From the NCBI GenBank assembly GCA_963691705.1, contig OY829538.1, positions 15,402,443 through 15,466,442 on the forward strand: DNA of 64,000 bases, written 5' to 3'. Shown one piece after another: positions 32,707 through 43,652 of this stretch. The stretch comes from Viola odorata. Its lineage: Eukaryota; Streptophyta; Magnoliopsida; Malpighiales; Violaceae. Each line of letters opens with the position of its first letter. Within the stretch, counting starts at the first letter, position 1. A program made the translations under genes and the position numbers. Below the pieces are notes generated by a model, which did no database searches, was not told the origin of the DNA, and saw only the letters and a program-made list of their open reading frames with translations.

Positions 32707-33207
32707 GCTTGGGGCGTGCCTCGTCTTAGTCAGCCGTCTAATCAGGACCGGGCATCACAAGGATAGGATTTTCACTCCCAAGCATTGAAATCTCACGTCC
32801 CCAGAGCATGCCTCGTCTTAATGGTCCGTCTATGTGAGCACGGCTACCATAAAGATAGGATTTTCACTTCCAGGATGGAGTTACTATCTCCTTGGGGAAT
32901 GCCTCATCTTAATGGCCCGTCTGCGTAAGCACGGCAGCCACAAGGGTAGGATTTTCACTCCCAAGGATGCCGGGGCGTGCCTCGTCTTAATGGGCCGTCT
33001 TTGTGAGCACGGTTGCCACAAGGATAGGATTTTCACTCCCGAGGGCGTTGGGTCGTGCCTCGTCTTAATGGGCCGTCTTTGTGAGCACGGTTACCACAAG
33101 GATAGGATTTTCACTCCCAAACCTATTTATGCCAGGGCGTGCCTCGTCTTAGTGAGCTGTCTGATCAGGACCAGCCATCACAATGATAGGATTTTCACTC
33201 CCGGCAT
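32707..33207. repeat. Array of six hairpin modules, outer Tat copy (A-B-B-B-B-A)
   Basis: Same number, order and types as 24038-24541. Stems by unit: 1 GCTTGGGG/TCCCAAGC, 3 TCCTTGGGG/TCCCAAGGA, 4 CGGGG/TCCCG, 5 GTTGGG/CCCAAAC (one bulge), 6 ATGCCAGGG/TCCCGGCAT (one mismatch); unit 2 is weak. Most stem sequences are specific to the unit position and shared with the inner copy. Confidence 0.85.
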
Positions 33208-33300
33208 TCTTCATTATTTGCGTATTATAGGCTATAATGTGCACAAAAATGCCTTTCATTTATGCGTTAGAGCAATATTAACAATGTCAAGCAAGAGAGA

Positions 33301-33579
33301 TCAGCTCCTAGCATGATATAGTTTCAAACGGGCTATATTCCAAGAGTTTGGTAAGGGAGTACCGTCAAGTTTTTCCAAATGATATGCCCCCTTTCCGATG
33401 ACGCGATTGACGCAATATGACCCGTCCCAATTTGGGCTAAGTTTTCCCATGCATTGCCCTACCGCTCGCTTGTCTCTAAGCACTAAATCTCCCACTTTGA
33501 GCAGCCATGTCGGGTATTGCACTTCTCGGATGAACCCGGCTCCCATGAGTTTTAATACCTCTTTCTCAATGGCTATCAT
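33301..33579 (-). pseudogene. pol: RT-integrase fusion left by an internal deletion, outer Tat copy
   Basis: The frame reads the RT start (IEKEVLKLMGAGFIREVQYP) and passes without a stop into the integrase C-terminus (LLKVGDLVLRDKRAVGQCM, GSYCVNRVIGKGAYHLEKLD). The join is near 33505. By comparison with the inner copy about 2.7 kb (most of RT, both RNase H domains, integrase core) is gone. Short shared bases (AGC/GCC) at the join suggest microhomology-mediated loss. Confidence 0.8.
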
Positions 33580-33606
33580 CTTTTCTGGGGAGAAGGCCCG
33601 CCGCTA

Positions 33607-34773
33607 CTACTGGATGGGCTTGGCGTTAGGGTTAACGTTGAGTCGGTGCTCTGCTATTTCTCGCGAAATTCCAGGCATATCCGCTGGGCTCCACGCGAAT
33701 TTTGTTTTGCATTCATTCAATAATTGCGTTAACTGTGCGTTTTCCTCTGAATTGAATTTTTCAGTAACCAAGAAATTTGCCTCTTTGACTCCGCTAACAG
33801 GGATTGACCTCATGTTGTCTACTGGTTGAGTGCACTTTTCCTCTCTATCCTCGAAGGGATCATCTGCTACGCACACGTAACGATCGCAACTTTTCTCGGT
33901 CATAAGTAGATAGCATTCGGTAGCTAGTTTTTGATCCCCTTTGATCTAGACTACCCCATCCCATGAAGGGTATTTCATCTTCAGGTGTTTTTGCGATATC
34001 ACGGCTCCAAAACGGTTGAGGTATGGCCGCCCAAGTATAGCATTGTAGGGCAATGACAGGTCTACAACCAAGAACAATAATTCCTCCGACCGTTTGGACG
34101 TATCCTCTCTAAAGTATACTGGCAGCGATGTAACTCCTACCACTGGGATTGGGACCCCATCCACTCCAATTATTGGCTTTTTACAAGGCGCTAGCTCGCT
34201 GTCCGGACGCTTCATTAGGTTGTATGCCTCGAGCGAGAAAAGATTGACCGCGCTTCCATTGTCTATGAGGGTTCTTCTGATTCCGTGGCTGCCGATAATG
34301 GGTGTGACTACCAGCGCATCATTGTGTGGGTAGGCAACGCCTTTTTTGTCCTCTTCAGAAAATGATAGCACCATTCGGTCTAGTGCGTTTATCGCTTCAC
34401 TTTTTACTGACGTACTTTCCCTTTTTCGTTTGTCGCCCGTTGCGGGTGCTGACGCCATAGGCTCATCACAGTACGGGGTGCCTCCCGCTATAATATTGAT
34501 CGTAGGGATGTCATCTTTGCTAACCACAAACGTTTCTTTATTTCTTCCGATGGGAATGACATTGGCCCCCGTGGCGTAGGGGGGTGGCTGTCTATCATCA
34601 GCCGTCCTATCTGCTGAACTGTTCCTACTTTCCTCCCTTGCTTTGGTAGCAAATTCCCTAAGGTAGCCATCTTCGACTAAGCGCTCTATCGCTAATTTCA
34701 ATTCTCTGCATACATCCGTGGAGTGCCCTTTGACTTTATGGACCTTGGAGAATGCATTTTCTCTTCCTTCCAT
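33607..34773 (-). pseudogene. pol: Protease region of the outer Tat copy
   Basis: From 34773: a knuckle remnant KVHKVKGHSTDVCRELK with the first Cys lost, IERLVEDGYLREFATKAREE, INIIAGGTPYCDE, protease HGIRRTLIDNGSAVNLFSLE, LPYNAILGRPYLNRFGA, then a stop at 33946-33948. The same frame resumes to 33607 (PADMPGISREIAEHRLNVNP). It parallels 27700-28800 of the inner copy. Confidence 0.8.
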
Positions 34774-34849
34774 AATTACCCCTGGTTTTACAGGAGCTAC
34801 GTAACGGATAGACAGGTTTCGCTGCTGAACTATGGCTAAGATTTCTGCT

Positions 34850-35934
34850 CTAGGAGTATAAGAGATGGAAGGTCAGGGTCGTATATTCGCCCCTTGGGTG
34901 GATCCGTTTACTTTCCGGTAGGGAAATTTCCAAATTTTCCCCTCGAGAAGTTACCCCTCTGTCGGTTTGAGGGTCTAGGAATGTGATCTTTTCACTGCCC
35001 ATACTCGTCAGTCGGCTGTGTGTCAGGAATTGAGCTGACGCGGACGCTGGGGCCTGGATGCGTATCTTGAGGTATACTCTGGATTCGTTCTCTGTTTTCT
35101 TCTTCCTCCATTCTCGCATAATTGTGAGCTTTCAACCTCAACGCGTCTAAAGTCAATGGTGGATCCACTATTAAGGTATCTCGTAACTTCCCATAACGAC
35201 AGCTACGCTTCAGAGCTTCGACAGCGAAGTCAATGGTGACCCCTGGCGTTAGTGACATCTCCAGATCAAAACGACTCAAAAAATCCTTCAGGGATTCTTG
35301 TGGCTTTCGGTGAATATTGAATAATGCTGCCACCGATTGTCTAATAGGAACAGTCGTGCTGAACTGGCTCTGAAATTTTGCTTCCAGCTGGGAAAAATTA
35401 TCAATGGAACTTGCCGGAAGTCCCTCGAACCAAAGACGCGCTACACCAGATAGCGTCATTACAAAAATTTGACATAACGTGGCGTCACTGTGAGTTTGAA
35501 ACTGTACGAAATCTTTCCCTTGTTAAGATGAGAAATAGGATCCTTTGTGCCATCATATGATTCCACAGGGAGTTTTACATGGCGATTAACCCGGTGATGT
35601 CTGACACGGTAGCTGAATGGATGACCACTACTGTCGTCAGGAATCCCCTACGGTTGGCGAGGGGGGGAGGGCTCGTTGAGCTGCCTTTGAGCTCGAAAAT
35701 CATACTCACGATGTTGCCTCGGAGATCGACTGCGACTTCTTGGCATTCGATTTCGATGTCTTCTACTGCTCGATCTCTCGCTGTGCCTTGGAGATGGGTC
35801 CCTGAACATCTCGCCTCGTCTATTATCCCAGGGATCCCTATATTCACCATCCCATCGTTGCCCTTCGAGGACAAGGGCTTCCCTCCTACGCTGTTCAGAC
35901 GGCTCAGCGCGTCCATGCGCAAATTGCATGACAC
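34850..35934 (-). pseudogene. gag: gag of the outer Tat copy (5' end lost)
   Basis: The capsid core VARLWFEGLPASSIDNFSQL and SRFDLEMSLTPGVTIDFAVE (34992-35459) and the Arg/Ser-rich stretch (SSSRRHRNRMPRSRSRSPRQ, about 35750) match the inner gag. The part before MQFAHGRAEP is missing: 35935 enters an unrelated LTR block that ends near 39015. Frame changes occur around 35500 and 34990. Confidence 0.75.
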
Positions 35935-38900
35935 TGACAGGGTCTTTTTAGTTTTTCGTATTTTCGACTATCTTCACGCGAACTTTTCTCGGTCCCGAGT
36001 AAGTTTTCTCGGACCGTAGCTCGAACGCGTAATTTATTTCATTGATAATTACGTACTATTTTTCTCTTTCATGCCACCTCGTTCAGTTTCGTTCAATTTT
36101 GGTCGTAAGGACATTTATTTTGCGTTCAAACGTTTTGACATTTCCGAAAGAGAAAATAAATACGTTAACTCAAAATTCTCGTTTATTTACTGTATGCTAG
36201 TTTTCTTGTCTTATTTTTCTGCACGTCGTGGTTTTCTCGGCTCAGATTTATTTTCACTTTCGTACGAATTCGCTCGTACCAAAATATCTTGTTCGTGTCC
36301 AAATTCATGCATTAATGACAATTAATGCATGAATATCCAAATTTACCTCACATTTCTTCCTTGCTAGCCTCGCCGACTCTACTGTGATCATCACAAACCT
36401 CCCATCAGAAATCCTTGGCCACACAAAGCCCAAACTTGGCCTCCACTCTGGTCACTGTTCACTCTCCAGCTCACCCCTGAACCATGCGCCATTTTCAGCC
36501 ACAAACCACCTCCAAACCGACTCAACCTCAAGCCTATAAATAGAGACCTTCAAGCAACAAAATAAGGGCCCCAAAATCTCCTCTTAATCTCCATTTCTTG
36601 CTCATCCTTCTTGGCAAAAGAGCTCTCCTGGAAAGTAAGCTTTCTCCCTCTAAACTCTCTTTAATTTTCATTTTTGTATATAATGCATGATTTAATTGCT
36701 TAAACTTGACTCACATGCTTAGTTTATATGCTAATTACGTTTCCCTTGCCTCAATTTGATTGTATGATGTCTAGGCTAATTAATATCCATATATGCATAT
36801 TAAATAGCTTATTATTTCATGTTAAAAAACGCCACTGCTTTGGCTTAAATTTCTTGTTGTGATCACTTGCTTGAGCTGCTGCTATATTGAGGGATTTTTT
36901 GAGTCCATTTCGGGGTGGTTTGGTGGCCGGAGTGGCCACCCTTGTCGCCGGCGACGTTGAAGAAGAAGAACAATGTTGTCGTGGCTGCTGTTTTTACAAA
37001 AGAAAGGTGATGGGCCAAGCCCGTCCCTCTCTCTTTGGCTATTTTAATGCAGATGGGCCTTGGCTTAACTGTTCCCACTTTCTTTCTTTTTAAACATGTC
37101 TAAAGCTCATCTTGTCATTGATTTAAATTAAAACTTGGGCTTGGCTTAGGCCAAGCCCATTTTTTAATGTCCAAAATTCGAATGTGGGACCCACTTATTT
37201 TCGTAAAAATTGAGTAAAATGTTCGTATGCTTTTATAATATGTTCAAATTAATTAAAATGTTCGTATGCTTTTATAACATGTTAAATTGCGTAAAACATT
37301 CGTATGCTTTTTTTATTTTTGTGTTTAAATGATATTAAAATATTTGTATGTCAAATGATATATTTAAATCGTATGGATCATTTGTATGTTTTTTTATGCA
37401 TTATTCGAGTCATATGAAATACTCGTATGTTCACATGATAATAATACCACATGCCACATTTAAATTATTGTGAAATGATTAATATGCTTGCATGTTATAA
37501 ATAAATCGAATATTAATTATGCCATGTTTAAATAATTATGAATTGCTCATATGAAATAAATGAACTAATTGATTACTTGCTTACCATGTCTAATTAATTG
37601 TTTACTTGCTTCTTGTGTTCAATTATTTATTTATTTGACATGAAATAAAATGTTTATTTGTTTATCATGTTTATTAAAATATTTATTCGTCAAATTAAAT
37701 AGATATTGCATGCGCTCTCTATTATTAATTTATTTTCAAACCTTCGCTAACACTCTCGCTTTGTAGGTTAAAACTTTAAACCTTTGCGCAAAAGTACGTT
37801 TCATCTCTTTTTATTTAAATTGATATTTTCCGTAATATTATTTGCATGCATTTTGCCCAAAAAACTCGAAATCCAAGGATGAGCCTAGCGCGGCCCATTA
37901 GAATTGCATTATGTCCACGCATTCGTACATAATGAATGATCATTAATTGTTTTTACGTGTATGTGATAATATATGTTTGCTAAACTTGTTGTAATAATTA
38001 GCTTAGATAGTTATTCCGACCTCCAATTTGTAATAATTAGATAAATAGTCATTATTTTGAATTGTGGTTTGTAATAATTAGCTAAGTAGTTAAAAATCGT
38101 GTATGCTTGTTTATATCTACGTATTTATGTCAATTGTCGTTAATCATGTTTTCTTAGGGATGGATCGATCGTGGTTCATCCAAAAGGTAAGTTTACCTTA
38201 AAACTTCCCCTTGTATGTTTAGTTGAATGCTAAAAACTGAACCGAATGCATGACTCCCTAGTAAGCGTTAGAACCACCCTACGCGTATGCATGACATATA
38301 GAATTGCTAAAACAAATAAAATCAATCTCACATGTGTACCATGTTTATAACACTTATCTTTTATACCATGACATCAATTGTTTCTTTGTTAAATGATACG
38401 CATGATGGCTCCAAAGGCCATGCCAACCTATGTGCATAACTAAGTCATGCATGGCCCAATGATAAGAGGGGAACGTCCACTCTAGCATCAAGACAAAATG
38501 GTAACCCCATCCCTCGACCCCAAATGGAAATAGCAAGTCCCGAATGTTAAGATGTAACGTCGCCTTTGAGGGCCAAATCACGTCAAAAATATTTAAATAA
38601 TCGGAAAGTGTCCCAATTCGGTAAGCGGACTCTGTTGAAATGATTCAATCATTGGCCTATGTAAATGATTGGAAAGTGACTTGAGTTCATGGGAAGAAGT
38701 AGTTGACATGCTTCGATCATTAAACAAATATTTGTATATCAAAACTGTTTTCAAACACCTTTTTACCGGTAACCTTTTAAGGATGTGACTTGGGTGCCTA
38801 ACACCTTCCCAAGTCCATAATATGACCTCGAACCTTCGTTCTTTGGTTTAGACCAATTGTGCCTTAGTTTTTTTATTTTTTATGCCATGACGCTTAGGTT

Positions 38901-39015
38901 CCCTAAACCTTAGAAATTAGGGTGGCGACTTCATTGTATTATGCGAAGCATCCATTTATGCTTAGCATCCGTCCCAAACCTTAAACTCGTTTTCAACGAA
39001 AAAGGGGGTGCTGCA
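35935..39015 (+). repeat. Solo-LTR-like block related to the gag-only element's LTR
   Basis: About 3.08 kb with no pol or gag. Shared with the LTR at 50509-54133: a GACCCGAGTAAG/GGTCCCGAGTAAG block near 35992, a TATA box CTATAAATAG (36534-36543), AAGCTTTCTC-type splice-like leader, 'ttcgtatgcttttat' repeats (about 37220-37310), TAGGTTAAA near 37765, and near the end GGGTGGCGACTTCATTG (38921). It ends GGGGGTGCTGCA at 39015. Its 5' edge does not start with TGTTGATACC and no target duplication was found, so it is truncated or arrived with a deletion of about 0.5 kb of Tat leader. Confidence 0.6.
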
Positions 39016-39069
39016 GATATTAAGGATGCTCACTTAATAAAACCAAAACTATCAATGAAAGCACCAATT
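39016..39069 (-). other. Leader remnant and primer site of the outer Tat copy
   Basis: ATTAAGGATGCTCACTTAAT and the primer site TGGTGCTTTCATTGA (minus strand, 39052-39066) match 30525-30573 of the inner copy, so the outer element resumes here. Confidence 0.75.
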
Positions 39070-39628
39070 TGATAAGATTCAGACTATTCGCAGAGGGGTA
39101 GCTGGGGATTATGAGTCTGGAGGTCGACTGTCCACGGCGTTCGATGTACCTGCACAGCGCCGGAGGGGGTCTCCGGCGTAAACACTCCGATGCTTAAGTC
39201 AGTAATGATTGTGTAAAATAGCAGAGCTTTGGCCAGCAATCTTAGGCTTACCTTCCCCTTTTGTGGCGAAGGTATTTATAGGGAAAAGCGTGACATTTTC
39301 GGGTGATTTTGGTTATAAAGCGCTAACGTGCCCATCAAGGGGTGAGAGTTTTCCGTGGTGATATGTGATGCCGTTGCGATAAATATATGCATAGGGGTAG
39401 GCGTTTACCTAGGTAAGGCAACGCCTAGGCCCCTTACGAGATGTCTGGTTTGGCCTGGGATGGGATAACGCCCTGTGTCGTGGCAAAGCGACTTGTGGGA
39501 CCCCCTCGCTGATGTCGACCATCCCAGAGGCAATAGCCCCGAGGCTACCGGGGCGGTAGTAGCAGCCTATTCCTCCCTCCGCGGGGTATAAGACGAGAAT
39601 GCCCTTGTTGTTAGGGGTATTGTTATCA
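39070..39628 (-). repeat. Tat LTR3 (5' LTR of the outer copy)
   Basis: TGATAAG...TTATCA, 559 bp. It is close to LTR1 across the shared part. Minus-strand TATA box at 39273-39280 (plus TATTTATA); hairpin GCCGGAG-GGGGT-CTCCGGC at 39159-39177. The base run after it, CTATG, would be the right target copy. Confidence 0.9.
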
Positions 39629-39663
39629 CTATGCATGATAACTTTCTTTTTTCACAAGGGTCG
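39629..39663 (+). pseudogene. pol: 35-bp remnant of element H pol between two insertions
   Basis: Short stretch between the Tat LTR and the solo Athila-like LTR. One frame reads MHDNFLFSQG, the type of words found just before the integrase finger (H..GFLF.....LCIP) in this family. It ends GGTCG, the left target copy of the solo LTR. Assignment to H is inferred from position. Confidence 0.5.
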
Positions 39664-41276
39664 TGATGACGTGCTTGTTGAGGGCACGATCAAATAATTA
39701 CAACTTATCACATGCAACAAAAAAGGATTGAAGACAGTGGCAAGAGGTTCGATCCACAGAGAATGGTGAAGACATACACTAGACAAGACCAGATATAAAA
39801 TGAAACAATAAAAGAAAAAATGGGGGGCTTGTTTGGTTAATCTAGTTAACCAAGATAGAGATGGTTGCTAACAAGACAATTAATAAAAATAGAAATCAAG
39901 GGCACGAAAGTAAAACACAATCAGGGGCAAGACATGCAAACAGAAATCAAGGGCACGACATGCAAATAGAAATCAAATAAAGAGATAAAGTTAGAAGAGA
40001 AGAAATTAAAGAAATAAAATCAAAAGAGAAGAGATCTTACCAAAGGACATTCTCGGGTTACGTCGAGGGCTAGATAATCATCGGCGCAGAAATATTCTAT
40101 TCTCATGTCATAGACATGTTATTGGGGCCATGTTTCCATATAGGCCCCCTACTTACCTTCTTAGATAAAAGCTACCCCCCGTTTCCACATATGAGGTGGC
40201 CTTGACGTTTCGTCGTCCCCCCAGGCACGAATGCGGGGAGGCAATACTCAAAATGCCTATGAAGTGGAGGTAAGACATATCTAGGGTGTGACATCTCAGT
40301 GTGTCAAGCTCGCATCACATAACCTAAATGACCGTTTACCCCTAGACGAAAGACCTCTCGCGATGTCCCCTACTAGGTGTCTACTCTAACTCAAGGATTC
40401 ACATCAGTTATAACCAAGAGAATGACAGTATTCATCTAGGATTAGTTACTAGTTGGACTGACTACTAATCTTGCCCTAGACGAATTAACAAGAAACTGAT
40501 AAACAATCGAATACAACAATAAGAATATATTAAACACATTTAGGCCTCTTAACTACCCATGAAACCCTCAAAATACCTCTGCTAAGAAGGGAGAATCTAG
40601 CTACTCATAGCACAAAACAAATAAACAAAATAGGAAAAGAAAGATTGCATAAAAGAAGAACAAGAAACAGAAAACTAATAAATGTTACCGGCCGGAGCAA
40701 AGCTCCAGTTAAATACAGTGGCTGCTGGATGAAGATGCCTCAGTCACCACCCAAAAGAGGGAGGAGAGAAAAGGAGGCGGCTCCCAAAAGAAGAAAGTGG
40801 AAAAATATTTACAAAATGTCTTCAAACCCTGAAACTAGAGGCTTATATAGTATCCAGCCCACAAGAAGACAAATTCCAGCTAAGGGATTACAAAAAGATA
40901 AATTCCAGCAAAGGGGAGAGAGTGACAGCACATGGAGCGTGCTGGAATATTCTAGAATCTTCTAGATGCGCCTAGAATCTCATGCAGATCTTTGGAGATT
41001 CGTCTCTTTGGCTTTCGATTAGGAATGGATGCAGAGATATTGCGGGCAAGAGACTGCTCACTGGTCTGGTAAGCGTCGAGGGCTCGATGACACTCTGATC
41101 TTTTGGGCCTTGAAGCTTGAAATCCCAAGAATTCCTCCAAAAATGCTTCTTTTCGCTCTTTTTCTCCTTTTGGACCTGATCTGCAATAAAGATGGAAATA
41201 AAGGTCAATTAGCAGGATCATGCCCCCGAAAAGGCTAGAAAAGAGGATAAAATCACGCCCAAGAAACATGCTATCA
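39664..41276 (-). repeat. Solo Athila-like LTR C2 in element H
   Basis: 1613 bp, TGATGACGTGC...ATGCTATCA, aligned over its length with C1 (5823-7426). It is flanked by GGTCG on both sides (39659-39663 and 41277-41281), and H integrase coding sequence starts directly after it. That is the signature of a solo LTR made by LTR-LTR recombination. No gene inside. Orientation is taken from C1. Confidence 0.85.
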
Positions 41277-42654
41277 GGTCGCTTGTGCATTCCTAAATAT
41301 AGCACTAGGGAATTACTTGTGAGGGAAACACACGGGGCGGGGGGGTTAATGGGCCATTTTGGGATAGAAAAAACCCTTTGTATGCTTAAGGAACATTTCT
41401 TTTGGCCACGGATGAAAAAAGACGTGACACATCTTGTTAATGCTTGCATTGCGTGTAAACGTGCTAAATCCAAGTGCATTGATCATGGTCTTTACATGCC
41501 GCTACCTGTTGCTTCTCATCCTTGGTGTGATATTTTGATGGATTTTGTTATTGGCCTTCCCTGCACCAAACGGGGCAAGGATTCTTTGTTTGTAGTTGTT
41601 GATCGTTTTTTCCAAGATGGCACACTTTATCCCTTGTCTCACTACAATTGATTCATCACACATTGCAACACTTTTCTTTCGTGAGATTGTACGATTGCAT
41701 GGCATGCCATGCACAATTGTTAGTGATAGGGACTCAAAATTCCTTAGTCATTTTTGGCATGTGTTGTGGGCCAAACTTGGCACTAAATTGTTGTTCTTTA
41801 CCTCTTGCCATCCCCAAACGGATGGGCAAACTGAAGTGGTCAATCGGACTTTAGGCACCATGTTACACGTCATGATACAACAATATGCTAAGGCTTGGGA
41901 TGATTGCATCCCTTTCATTGAGTTTGCCTACAATCGCACTATGCATTCTTCAACTCGTTTTTTCCTTTTTGAACTTATCTATAGGTTTAACCCCCTCACC
42001 CCCATAGACTTGCTCCCTCTTCCTTTGTCTACTTGTGCTAGGTTAGATGGCGAGGAGAAGGCTGCCACCGTCAAGCGCTTACATTCGAAGACCAAGGACC
42101 GCTTGGAGGCGTTGAATGACAAATTAATGCTTAAACGCAAATCGGGATGCCGCATCACATCCTTTGACGTTGGTGATTGGGTGTGGGTGCACCTACACAA
42201 GGACCGTTTTCCCACACAACGGAAGGGAAAGCTTAGCCAACGAGGAGATGGCCCTTTTCTCATTGTGGAGAAGATTAATGTCAATGCTTACCGCCTTTAT
42301 CTTCCTCCTTCTTTTGGTAATGTCAGTCACACGTTCAATATTAATGATTTATCACCTTATTTTGTAGGTGATGAAGAGGAGCCTCCGGCGGACAAGTGTG
42401 TGTATTCGAGGTCGAATCCTCTTCAAGGGGGAGTGGATGATACGAGCGTAGAAGCTCACGGATACTTCACACGGAGCAAGGGACTTGTGACAACACTTTG
42501 GAAGACTATTCAGAATAAGGAGGATAACGTGGAACCAAAGAATCATTGGCTGACTTGTGTGCACGCCAATGCACTCACTGCTTCACGGGTTAGCCACACA
42601 AACTGTGAGGATTCCCGCGCCAAACCTTACCATCCCATAAGGCCACGCGCCTAA
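41277..42654 (+). pseudogene. pol: Integrase and C-terminal tail of element H (one frameshift)
   Basis: GRLCIPKYSTRELLVRETHG starts the HHCC finger (HFGIEKTLCMLKEHFFWPRM, CIACKRAK), then MDFVIGLP (Asp). A frame change lies in the T run at about 41606-41611. The second frame goes on with FSKMAHFIPCL, VSDRDSKFLSHFW (Asp), GQTEVVNRTL (Glu), and the C-terminus VGDWVWVHLHKDRFPTQRKG, then SRSNPLQGGVDD at the polypurine tract. It continues through the 3' LTR to 42654 (HGYFTRSKGL), the feature shared with R1. Confidence 0.9.
42424..42437 (+). other. Polypurine tract of element H
   Basis: CAAGGGGGAGTGGA directly before TGATACGAGC, overlapping the coding frame, as in R1. Confidence 0.75.
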
Positions 42655-43166
42655 GCCGTGAAGCCCATCTTCAAGCCCAGCGTCTTTCCCCTTTGTCCAA
42701 GGGTAGTATTGGTTTTGCACCATGTAATATCTCTAGGTGTTTAAGGCAAGAGATAGCCTCTTTTGTAAGGGTCTTTGATTTGAGTGATATTCATCATAAG
42801 ACCATATTAAGAGTAGTGATTAAAGGTTCTTAAAACCATCTATCTTTCTAATCCAAGAACAAACGGGTTGTCCATCCTTATTGGTGGAAGGTTCATCTTG
42901 GGGTAGAGATCCTTGTAGTTGTCCATAGTAAGGTTGCCTTACCTAGTTGTAGGGAGGGTTTACTCCAACTTCAAGTTCAATATATGTTATCATCATTTCC
43001 ACTTCTATCAAACATCCATCAAATCGCTGCCTTGTTACTCCATTGTTCATCTTCAACGTCCATCTTCCATACACTAACGCTCACCTACCATCCACTCACC
43101 GAGGACTAGATCCTTACTCCCTCATCTCACGGCTTCAAGCATCCTTGTGGAACTGAGACTATACCA
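42438..43166 (+). repeat. 3' LTR of element H
   Basis: 729 bp partner of 962-1691, followed by TCTCT at 43167-43171. The first 217 bases are coding (pol tail). Confidence 0.9.
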
Positions 43167-43171
43167 TCTCT

Positions 43172-43652
43172 CCCTGTGTTTTTATCAATCATTCAATTAA
43201 ATCCTATAGAGTGTCTCTTAGGGTTATTGAGTCGATTACGGGTTTCTAATAGAGTGTCTCTTTAGGAATCTTGTGTAGGAGGAGAGTAGGAGATCTAGGT
43301 GACCAACCTGGTTTCTATAGTCATCCTATAAGTCTTGGTTTTAATACAATTGCATCAATGATCAATTAGCATGAATCATGGGTCAGATATAGTCTTTACT
43401 GGGAAGTTATCACCATTTGAATACACCAACTCACTCTATTTATTGCTTTCGTTATTTATATTTCTTTAATTAATAGCATCGAACACCTTATTATTGGTAT
43501 CTACCATTTTCATATTTCTAGTTATTACAAAGAATTGAATTTAACCACCGAATCCTTGAGAAACGATCCTTTCTACCACTTGCTACTGTTTTTCATTACA
43601 TTTGCATGGTGAATTGTACTTTAATTAATTTTGACGGTTTCAGCAACCATCA
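43172..43652 (+). repeat. Athila-like 3' LTR, right part
   Basis: Continuation of the LTR broken at 961. It ends TTTCAGCAACCATCA. Directly after it the CRM-like element E sequence begins, so the Athila-like element probably inserted into E, whose other half would lie left of the window. Confidence 0.5.

Larger units (their letters stand above)
7763..39628 (-). mobile_element. Outer Tat-clade Ty3/gypsy element containing an inner Tat copy
   Basis: LTRs at 7763-8275 (truncated) and 39070-39628 are very similar and bound the unit. Gag-pol runs on the minus strand. The right copy keeps gag, protease and a deleted pol (33301-35934). A second Tat copy with its own 5' LTR (30574-31126) interrupts the outer element's antisense gene. 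The base run after the right LTR is CTATG; the left target copy was lost. Part of 8276-23700 may belong to either copy because no second 3' LTR is visible. Confidence 0.7.
962..43166 (+). mobile_element. CRM-like Ty3/gypsy retrotransposon H, hosting nested insertions
   Basis: Two related LTRs (962-1691 and 42438-43166), each TGATACGAGC...TACCA, face the same way and are flanked by the 5-bp direct repeat TCTCT (957-961 and 43167-43171). Internal order on the plus strand is primer site, gag, protease, RT start, then after a gap integrase, polypurine tract and 3' LTR. All coding parts are broken. The Tat, Athila-like and R1 elements lie within it. The missing RT-RNase H block shows that a deletion also occurred. 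Confidence 0.85.

Noticed and set aside
5823..41276. C1 and C2 as the two LTRs of one large Athila-like element
   Set aside because: C2 has its own matching GGTCG on both sides, and the bases before C1 (ATGAG) do not match those after C2. C2 is a solo LTR; C1 belongs to another insertion.
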